From CAVDHB01 sp963608705 (GTDB lineage: Bacteria > Bacteroidota > Bacteroidia > Bacteroidales > Bacteroidaceae): 27,172 nucleotides of DNA. The notes below the pieces were generated by a model, which was not told the origin of the DNA, searched no databases, and was given only the letters and a program-made list of their open reading frames with translations. Location of the stretch: assembly GCA_963608705.1 (NCBI GenBank), contig CAVDHB010000072.1:1-27172 (forward strand), read 5' to 3'. The position numbers and the translations under genes were made by a program. Positions 21,755 through 27,172 of this stretch are shown in pieces (within the stretch, counting starts at the first letter, position 1; each line of letters begins with the position of its first letter).

Positions 21755-21907
21755 ATGCCCCCTCAAAGTAAAACGGATGTCAAGCGGCTGACCCGCATAG
21801 TGAGTGGAACCGTGATTACTACAAAGGGGAAACCTTTATTCTTTTTGACATACTTGCTATTTTTATGTAAAGGTAATTATTTAGTTGGAATTATGCGAAT
21901 AGAATAA
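21755..21907 (+). CDS. Possible 50-residue protein with strong Shine-Dalgarno
   Basis: An open frame encodes 50 residues starting MPPQSKTDVKRLTRIV, with a hydrophobic stretch LFFLTYLLFLC at residues 28-38. AAAGGAGG at 21741-21748, the full complement of the 16S anti-SD, lies 6 bases before the ATG, which is striking in a phylum that seldom uses SD. A strong terminator follows 21 bases after the stop. I recognise no family. It could be a small membrane peptide or a chance ORF within a regulatory RNA; no promoter box is visible. Confidence 0.35.
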   Translation: MPPQSKTDVKRLTRIVSGTVITTKGKPLFFLTYLLFLCKGNYLVGIMRIE

Positions 21908-21928
21908 TATAAACTTCCTCATTCAAAT

Positions 21929-21965
21929 AAAAGAGGATGCCTTTGCGAATGAGCATCCTCTTTTT
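21929..21965. terminator. Bidirectional terminator
   Basis: A 12-bp perfect stem, AAAAGAGGATGC (21929-21940) with 21953-21964, has loop CTTTGCGAATGA. The T run at 21961-21965 serves plus-strand transcripts (the 50-residue ORF), and on the minus strand TTTTATTTG follows the stem, serving the membrane-protein gene that ends at 21973. Confidence 0.88.
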
Positions 21966-21972
21966 ACTTGTT

Positions 21973-22500
21973 TTACCGCTTATTTTTAGAAGCTTGTGAC
22001 TTTATATACTCTTCATACTGTGGAGAGATATAGAACAACCGATATACATGATGTAAATGCACACTGTATGCACAGCCAACCAATAGGGCTATTCCTGATA
22101 AGATTAAGTAAGCGTTGAAAGTATCGAACTTGGAGCTGAAGTCTCCACCAATGAGAGTGAAAAGCACTTTGAATGCAATAATAATCAAGGCCAAAAGGAC
22201 GATATGATACAGATGGAAGAAGATTTTGCCTCGTAAGAACATCTTGAAAGAACGACTTTGTATGTCTATCAAGGTTTCTTCATAGCATCCTTTTCGGATG
22301 GAACGGATGGAGGCGAAAAGTTTAAAAGCGAAAACAGCCAACACTAAAAGGATGCCTATCCAGCCTTTCCAGCTTGAAGGAGTGGCTGTCACGAGGATAA
22401 ACAACAGTAAGATTACAATAGCAGAGACCAGTATGGTAGATAACCATACCATACTGCGGGCTCTGTATGTAAAGCGAAATAGGTTGTCTTTTTCTTCCAT
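21973..22500 (-). CDS. Integral membrane protein of unknown function (four helices)
   Basis: 175 residues that I do not assign to a family. Hydrophobic helices lie at about 17-40, 46-63, 94-115 and 129-150. The loop between helices 2 and 3 is basic (IRSIRKGCYEETLIDIQSRS), and the C-terminus ends in a charged tail (KSQASKNKR). It begins 3 bases after the SPFH gene and shares its promoter. SPFH proteins often work with a partner membrane protein, so a joint role is plausible but inferred from position only. Confidence 0.75.
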   Translation of the reverse strand: MEEKDNLFRFTYRARSMVWLSTILVSAIVILLLFILVTATPSSWKGWIGILLVLAVFAFKLFASIRSIRKGCYEETLIDIQSRSFKMFLRGKIFFHLYHIVLLALIIIAFKVLFTLIGGDFSSKFDTFNAYLILSGIALLVGCAYSVHLHHVYRLFYISPQYEEYIKSQASKNKR

Positions 22501-22503
22501 ATC

Positions 22504-23439
22504 TTATTGATTCACAGATCCAGAGTTTATCACTGGTTGCGCAGGTTCATCCGCACACAGCACTACCAAGAGATTGCTGACCATGGTGGCTCTCCGTTCT
22601 TCATCGAGATTTACCACCTGGTCTTTCTCCAGTTTGTCCAATGCCATTTCCACCATGGACACCGCTCCTTCCACAATCTTTTCCCGTGCGCTGATGATGG
22701 CTGTAGCTTGCTGGCGACGCAGCATGACAGCGGCAATTTCGGGAGCGTATGCCAGGTAGTTGATACGAGCTTCCACCACCTGAATACCCGCCATTTCCAA
22801 CCGTTCGTTCAGTTTATGCACTAATTCCTCGTTCACTTCCTCGCTGCCGTTACGCAGGGTCAGTTCTTCCGCCGACTCGTTGTTGTCGTAAGCGTAGAGT
22901 CCCGCCACTTGCCGCAAGGCAGCGTCGCTTTGCACTCTCACGAAGCTCTCAAACGCCCTCATGCGTCCTGCCACGGAAGCCGTACCCGCCGGATTGCTGG
23001 CCATGGTCTGGGAATCAATCTCGAACAAAGCCTTGTAAGTGTCCTCCAGTTTCCACACCAGGACCAGTCCGATAAGGATAGGGTTTCCTACCTTGTCGTT
23101 CACTTTGATGGGTTCGACATTCAGGTTTCTTGCCCGGAGTGAGATTTTCTTTTTCTCCAAGAAAGGGTTCACCCAGTAAAAGCCTGTCTTCTTGAACGTG
23201 CCTTTGTACTTTCCGAAGAACACCATCGCCCTTGCCTCGTTAGGCTCCAGCTGCATGATGCCACTCAGGAGGAAGAAGCTCAGCAGGATGCAGACAATGC
23301 CTACAATGATAGCCCATGCACCCTGCGTCTCGAATGAACTCAGGATGACTATCCCGCCCACTAAGAGCAAGAGAAGGAGAAACAGTGCCGCAAAGCCGTT
23401 GATAACCACTCCGCTAAAATCAAGTTCTTTATTTTCCAT
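22504..23439 (-). CDS. SPFH/Band 7 domain membrane protein
   Basis: 311 residues from M-E-N-K-E-L-D-F. Two N-terminal hydrophobic helices (about 14-33 and 40-61) anchor the protein. The SPFH domain (about 65-270) includes LEPNEARAMVFFGKYKGTF, INPFLEK-like VNPFLEKKK, and a helix-rich AEIAAVMLRRQQATAIISAR segment typical of flotillin/prohibitin-type proteins that build membrane rings. A frame start at 23568 is rejected because the extension crosses the promoter at 23484-23514 and reads unlike a protein N-terminus. Co-transcribed with the four-helix membrane protein. Confidence 0.92.
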   Translation of the reverse strand: MENKELDFSGVVINGFAALFLLLLLLVGGIVILSSFETQGAWAIIVGIVCILLSFFLLSGIMQLEPNEARAMVFFGKYKGTFKKTGFYWVNPFLEKKKISLRARNLNVEPIKVNDKVGNPILIGLVLVWKLEDTYKALFEIDSQTMASNPAGTASVAGRMRAFESFVRVQSDAALRQVAGLYAYDNNESAEELTLRNGSEEVNEELVHKLNERLEMAGIQVVEARINYLAYAPEIAAVMLRRQQATAIISAREKIVEGAVSMVEMALDKLEKDQVVNLDEERRATMVSNLLVVLCADEPAQPVINSGSVNQ

Positions 23440-23483
23440 GTTGGTAGATGTATTAGTTAGTCTATAGAGATTAAATCTCTTGG

Positions 23484-23514
23484 CAAAGATACATGTTTGT
23501 GTGAAATGAGCAAA
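23484..23514 (-). promoter_or_regulatory. Promoter of the SPFH gene
   Basis: On the minus strand, TTTG (23514-23511), a 19-base spacer and TATCTTTG (23491-23484) form a full Bacteroidetes -33/-7 pair. The start codon is 45 bases downstream. Confidence 0.82.
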
Positions 23515-23644
23515 ATAAATGAATAGAAAATCCGTCACGAGAAAGGTGAACATGAAGAACAAGCTCATGCCTTTCTATGACGGAGCTGATTACGTATTCC
23601 GCACTGGGAGCGCAATCTTTGGATATCCATTATGCGCTACTCTT

Positions 23645-24193
23645 TCATAGATAATAGAAATTTCCGTAATTGAATGTGGAGAGTGGGGTATGTTCTTCAT
23701 CCCAGACTTTCATCTTTTGGGGTATTTCATGCAAAGGTGTACGCTCATCAAGTAATTGACGCAGCTTGGAAAACATGACATGGTTGGATGCCGCTATTTC
23801 TTCTTGCATTGCCGCAACTCCATATTCCGCGGCTTTCTGCTGTTCAGATATAATCATGCCAGAGAACAGTCCATGCAACCCTTCCGCCCTTGCGAAGTTG
23901 TCTGCATGGCACCATATACCGATGATATTACCACAGTGTTTACGTAAATAGAATGCGTGCGAATGTCCCACAATGATTTTGTCAAACTCCTCCGCCGTAT
24001 CATCCTCTCGATAGAACAACCCTTTATCCGATCCATGTCCAAGTAGCATAATTCGTTCTTGCATAGAAACATGATGCAGCAACTGCTCCATTTTCTTGTG
24101 GGAACAATTACAGCTAACCACATTGGCCTCCATCCCCTCATACAGAATAGAGAGTACAGCGGTAGTACTATCTTTAGGATGTATAACCAGCAT
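23645..24193 (-). CDS. Unknown protein with a His-Gly / Cys arrangement like caspase or CHAT folds
   Basis: 182 residues, no family assigned. A hydrophobic strand ends in LLGHGSDKGLF (His 53, Gly 54), and a second ends in IIGIWCHADNFA (Cys 95), about 40 residues later. In clan CD peptidases (caspases, CHAT, gingipains) the catalytic His-Gly and Cys follow two adjacent hydrophobic strands in just this way, so a small cysteine-peptidase-like fold is possible. Other parts (FSGMIISEQQKAAEYGV) are helical. No signal peptide. Last gene of the minus-strand cluster, 2 bases after its neighbour. The peptidase idea is inference. Confidence 0.75.
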   Translation of the reverse strand: MLVIHPKDSTTAVLSILYEGMEANVVSCNCSHKKMEQLLHHVSMQERIMLLGHGSDKGLFYREDDTAEEFDKIIVGHSHAFYLRKHCGNIIGIWCHADNFARAEGLHGLFSGMIISEQQKAAEYGVAAMQEEIAASNHVMFSKLRQLLDERTPLHEIPQKMKVWDEEHTPLSTFNYGNFYYL

Positions 24194-24195
24194 AG

Positions 24196-24630
24196 TTACT
24201 TTTCGTATTTCTTCAAGACCTCTTTTACATCCTCCATCGGTTGGAACGGCACGATGATTTCCAAGTCTTTATTGAGGACGCAATAGACCATTTCTTCGTC
24301 ATTGTCTTCCATGCCAAAGCCATCCCCGTCTGCAAAATATCGTCCATCGGGATATACCGTCCAACAGATGGCACAGACCCCATGCCGGAAATCGCTGTGT
24401 CGACCGAACCAGAACCGCACAGTCTTGCAGCCATTGAAATGAGGACATCCTTTTTTGATAGCTTCGAAGTCAATCTCATGGTCATCTACAAGGAGTGAGC
24501 CATCCTCGCTTACCAGCTGCCTTGACTTGCCAGTTTCCTTATTGATGAGGGTGAAACTTTTGCCTTCACCACTAAGTGCCGCCATATTCTCACCTATATC
24601 ATAGGCATCCTTAAAAGTCTTCTTGTCCAT
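24196..24630 (-). CDS. Unknown cytoplasmic protein
   Basis: 144 residues that I do not recognise. The middle carries CPHFNGC and HGVCAICW, four cysteines that could bind a metal, followed by acidic ADGDGFGMEDNDEEM. The C-terminus is helical and basic. No signal peptide. It sits 12 bases after the lipoprotein gene and 2 bases before the caspase-like gene. This tight pairing would suit a partner or inhibitor, but nothing in the sequence proves it. Confidence 0.72.
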   Translation of the reverse strand: MDKKTFKDAYDIGENMAALSGEGKSFTLINKETGKSRQLVSEDGSLLVDDHEIDFEAIKKGCPHFNGCKTVRFWFGRHSDFRHGVCAICWTVYPDGRYFADGDGFGMEDNDEEMVYCVLNKDLEIIVPFQPMEDVKEVLKKYEK

Positions 24631-24642
24631 AGCCGTATGTTT

Positions 24643-25773
24643 TTATTTATTGTAATAATTATCCCAACTGTAATCCCCACTGATAACATTCATGTCTTCC
24701 CGATACATTCCCAAGTCAGGCACGCCGATTGTTGAGACAGATTGTGTCCTCAATGTCTTCGTCTTATAGTCTATGGACTCAGATATAACCTTTGCCTTGC
24801 CACTGGGAAGAAAAGAGTACGTTTCTTTTTTCAATACCGTTCCATATTTACTGATTTCCTGTGTATAGACCAGTAGTCCATTACGATATGCCCGTTGATG
24901 ACGACTACCATCGTCCCATGTGGTCGTATAGACATTCAAGTCTCCGACTCTGATCGGACGGAAGACGAGGGCTGTGTCAGGCTTGGTATGTGGGGCATTG
25001 TACCATACAGTCCGAACAATGTGGCTATTTTGGTAATCCGATTCCATAGAGGGCATATAATCCACAAATCGACAAACTTTATATTCCGTTAGATTCATCC
25101 TTTTAGGTCTCATCGTCACATGGAAGATATAAAAGCCCCCAGTCAAATCGCTGTGCCAAAAGCTCACACAAGGTTTCACTGCGACTTCCAATTTATAGCC
25201 CTTTGGGGCCACGATACTGTCATTGCCATATACCACATAAGCCTTCACGGCATCGCCCTCGTTGTCATAAAGGATATTAGTCTGTTCGTATTCTGCGGTA
25301 TCGGGATGTGCGTAATCTAAGTCGGCAATCATCTGGCGAAAGCCGAGATACCCTTCTTTGGTTCGTCCATAGCTGGTACTGTCAGATTCCAGCCCTTCAA
25401 AAATCTCACTCTTGTATTGAAGAAGATGAGTCAATCTTCCTTTGTCATCGTACGCATACACCAGCGTATGGGCATAACACTCTGAGGCCCTGGCTATCGT
25501 TGCAATCGGGTGTCCTTTATGGTCAAAAAACGCCGTCAAGCTGTTTTGTGGCGCATAATGCAAGCGATGCACCGCATACGAACCGTCAGAAAACCTGACG
25601 GAATCATACGCTATCACACCACGCTGTCCCATCAGCGAATCTTCTTCGCTTGTATCGTCTGACATACTTTGTAGCTGTTTGAAATAGGTTATGCTTATCT
25701 CCTTCTTTGGCTTGCAAGAAGCGAACGATAGCAATGCCAGTCCTCCTATTAATAATGTATGATGAATTTTCAT
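24643..25773 (-). CDS. Lipoprotein of unknown function
   Basis: 376 residues from M-K-I-H-H-T-L-L. The signal LLIGGLALLSFASC has a clear lipobox with Cys 20 as the lipidated residue. The mature part is beta-rich, with repeated lines such as AYDDKGRLTHLLQY, LYDNEGDAVKAYVVY and WDDGSRHQRAYRNGLL. This recalls YD/RHS-like or MORN-like text-strand repeats seen in surface proteins. The frame extends upstream to 25830, but that would bury the signal peptide, so the later ATG is chosen. The 96-base gap to the phosphatase gene shows no clear promoter. Confidence 0.8.
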   Translation of the reverse strand: MKIHHTLLIGGLALLSFASCKPKKEISITYFKQLQSMSDDTSEEDSLMGQRGVIAYDSVRFSDGSYAVHRLHYAPQNSLTAFFDHKGHPIATIARASECYAHTLVYAYDDKGRLTHLLQYKSEIFEGLESDSTSYGRTKEGYLGFRQMIADLDYAHPDTAEYEQTNILYDNEGDAVKAYVVYGNDSIVAPKGYKLEVAVKPCVSFWHSDLTGGFYIFHVTMRPKRMNLTEYKVCRFVDYMPSMESDYQNSHIVRTVWYNAPHTKPDTALVFRPIRVGDLNVYTTTWDDGSRHQRAYRNGLLVYTQEISKYGTVLKKETYSFLPSGKAKVISESIDYKTKTLRTQSVSTIGVPDLGMYREDMNVISGDYSWDNYYNK

Positions 25774-25869
25774 AAGTCTTTGCCGAATATAAAATGAGAA
25801 CACAATGCGGCTAATGTCCATAGGGCGCATATAGCCAAGTCAATCCATACTGTATATTGCCATTCGTAT

Positions 25870-26568
25870 TTAATTGGAATCGTCAAATTCGATCAATATT
25901 GCTGTATAGTTGTCGTCTCCTCGTTCTTCATAAAGAGATTCATATTCCCTAAGTATCTCATCCAACATTTTGTCATCCATCATCCGTGCCAGTAAGATAC
26001 GGGGAGCTATGCTTTTATACAATCCGTCGGAACAAAGTAATATTCTGTCACCAGTCTGTATTTGAATCTGCTTGATATCTGGCACAGCAATTTCGGGACG
26101 ATAAGAGAAAAAACTTCTATCCACGATTTCCCACCCAAAGTCAAGTCGGATATGGTCTTTCGTTTGGTAAAGCAGTCCTTCACTGGGTCTTTGCACATAG
26201 CAACGACTGTCGCCTACATGGGCAATGGTCGCAACCTCATTCTCGACACTTGCCATAACCATTGTTGTCCCCATCTCATCATGACCAAGTTCAAATGCCT
26301 TCTGATTGATGGCATAGCTCGCTTTCTTGCAAGCCAGTTTTATCTTTGAGTTACAATCGGATGTGTTGATATGTTCCCCCCAAAAACCGGCTATGGCATT
26401 GCATACAGTTTCACTGGCAGTCGCACCAAAGGAATGACCGCCCATACCGTCACAGACAATTCCCGTAAACCGATTGCTTTCAGGCAAATCAATGACCTTG
26501 AAGTGATCTTCGTTGTGACGCTTCCTCCCCGTCTTGCTGATGGTGGCATATCTTACTCTCATTGTCAT
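25870..26568 (-). CDS. PP2C-family Ser/Thr protein phosphatase
   Basis: 232 residues forming one PP2C domain. Metal-binding and catalytic motifs are complete: RKRHNED (Arg 17, Asp 21), CDGMGGH (Asp 40, Gly 41), MGTTMV, AHVGDSRCY (Asp 120), CSDGLY (Asp 181) and GDDNYTAI (Asp 218, 219). It should remove phosphate from Ser/Thr in an Mn/Mg-dependent way. No kinase gene is in the window. The frame has Met at residues 1 and 3; family members start near M-R-V-R-Y. It lies 17 bases after the DUF3298-like gene and heads the group of unknown genes. Confidence 0.93.
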   Translation of the reverse strand: MTMRVRYATISKTGRKRHNEDHFKVIDLPESNRFTGIVCDGMGGHSFGATASETVCNAIAGFWGEHINTSDCNSKIKLACKKASYAINQKAFELGHDEMGTTMVMASVENEVATIAHVGDSRCYVQRPSEGLLYQTKDHIRLDFGWEIVDRSFFSYRPEIAVPDIKQIQIQTGDRILLCSDGLYKSIAPRILLARMMDDKMLDEILREYESLYEERGDDNYTAILIEFDDSN

Positions 26569-26585
26569 GATTCTTTGGGATAATG

Positions 26586-27035
26586 CTATTTGAGGAATCT
26601 CTGTAGCGTTGGTTTCAAATCTTCATGCTTGGAATAGTCGAACTTCAAACAAGGGTTGACATCCTCAAAAGGTATTACCACATTGTATTCACCAGCATTG
26701 AAGCAATCAATCTGGTATGGATGATAAGTCAGAACAATTCCTCCTGGCAGCACGGCAAAGTGAGTAAGGGGGAAGTCGTTCTCAGTAAATGCCTTTTCAT
26801 TATCACCAGTCCAGCCAGCCCATTCGTCACACGAATAATTATGCACAAGCATAGACTTTGAGACCTCATCCAGCTCGCTTGTGTCAATTATAGGACAATG
26901 GAATGAGAATATGCTGTTTGTAAAATCCTCCCACGAACTTTCCCGTTCAGAACCGATGTCATACTCTTCTTTCAAACTCTTGATCGCCAGTTGCCGCATC
27001 GTCTGCATCATGTGAGGTTTGACAGAATTGTGCAC
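26586..27035 (-). CDS. DUF3298 (RsiV-type) domain protein lacking its N-terminus
   Basis: 149 residues from a GTG at 27035; ATG codons at 27011 and 27008 are alternatives. The C-terminal half, LTHFAVLPGGIVLTYHPYQI then D-C-F-N-A-G-E-Y-N-V-V-I-P-F, matches the DUF3298 domain of lysozyme-inhibitor-like RsiV relatives. Those proteins are normally exported and longer, with a signal peptide and an N-terminal DUF4163-like half; neither is present. The frame stays open upstream (about 17 codons, ITYDKRRDELLG) until a TGA near 27085 without an ATG, so this may be a decayed gene or a cytoplasmic version. Confidence in the domain is moderate. Confidence 0.65.
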   Translation of the reverse strand: MHNSVKPHMMQTMRQLAIKSLKEEYDIGSERESSWEDFTNSIFSFHCPIIDTSELDEVSKSMLVHNYSCDEWAGWTGDNEKAFTENDFPLTHFAVLPGGIVLTYHPYQIDCFNAGEYNVVIPFEDVNPCLKFDYSKHEDLKPTLQRFLK

Positions 27036-27127
27036 ACCTAATAATTCATCTCTCCGCTTGTCGTAAGTGATATAATATCATGGGCGGTCGGAAGAAAATA
27101 AATGTAACGACTTGACAAAAAAAGACT

Positions 27128-27149
27128 TAATTTTGCATCGTCAAATATA
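27128..27149. promoter_or_regulatory. Two facing -7 boxes at the right edge
   Basis: TAATTTTG at 27128-27135 reads on the plus strand toward the ATG at 27162. On the minus strand 27149-27142 reads TATATTTG toward the DUF3298-like gene. Both fit TAnnTTTG and lie 6 bases apart, so polymerase could not use both at once. The minus-strand -33 region falls outside the window. Confidence 0.45.
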
Positions 27150-27161
27150 AATTTACGAGCT

Positions 27162-27172
27162 ATGCATTTGAG
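27162..27172 (+). CDS. Start of a plus-strand gene running off the window
   Basis: ATGCATTTGAG gives M-H-L and then the window ends. It lies 26 bases after a plus-strand TAATTTTG box, which is the only support. No product can be named. Confidence 0.25.

Noticed and set aside
23440..23568. Longer N-terminus for the SPFH protein
   Set aside because: It crosses the full promoter at 23484-23514 and begins with a Phe-rich, unlike sequence.

Overview
The window looks like chromosomal DNA from a member of the Bacteroidales, close to Bacteroides/Phocaeicola or Prevotellaceae. The reasons are several promoters with the Bacteroidetes -7 box TAnnTTTG, almost no Shine-Dalgarno sites, an SAM-II riboswitch on metK, families typical of the phylum (DUF3109, DUF4831, DUF4271, a long LepB), and remnants of a VirE/amidase-type accessory locus. 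No rRNA, CRISPR array or intact transposase is visible.

Layout. 1-2600: tRNA-Asn with terminator, a DUF3109 Cys-rich protein, a ferredoxin-nitroreductase fusion, a candidate 6S-like RNA with its own promoter and terminator, and queH (queuosine synthesis). 2600-4230: about 1.6 kb with no intact gene. It holds a broken VirE-like C-terminus, a broken amidase N-terminus, two related 130-140 bp palindromic elements, direct repeats and an iteron-like array of six CACCG-containing repeats. 4234-7114: dapB, lepB and a WbqC-family gene on the plus strand. 7117-10993: GH43 glycosidase, DUF4831 protein and the NAD(P)HX repair enzyme on the minus strand. 11067-16686: a plus-strand run from a good promoter through hpt, adk, obgE, a PgeF/YfiH-type gene, an M23 peptidase, a stand-alone AICAR transformylase and a 61-residue basic protein to a terminator. 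It mixes purine salvage and purine synthesis with ribosome assembly and cell wall functions. 16995-21700: a minus-strand run with metK first, under an SAM-II riboswitch, then a LOG-family gene, a DUF4271 membrane protein, hemD, rnpA and yidD. 21755-23514: a small unassigned ORF with an unusually strong SD, a bidirectional terminator, a four-helix membrane protein and an SPFH protein. 23645-27035: a minus-strand five-gene accessory cluster: DUF3298-like remnant or cytoplasmic form, PP2C phosphatase, lipoprotein, and two unknown proteins, one with a His-Gly/Cys arrangement reminiscent of caspase-like folds. The right edge carries two facing promoter boxes and the first codons of a plus-strand gene.

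The best candidates for something undescribed are the repeat complex at 3200-3893 (two elements with the same architecture but different, internally matched arm sequences, followed by phased iterons) and the PP2C/caspase-like cluster at the right end. Both are judgements from sequence alone; no searches were run.
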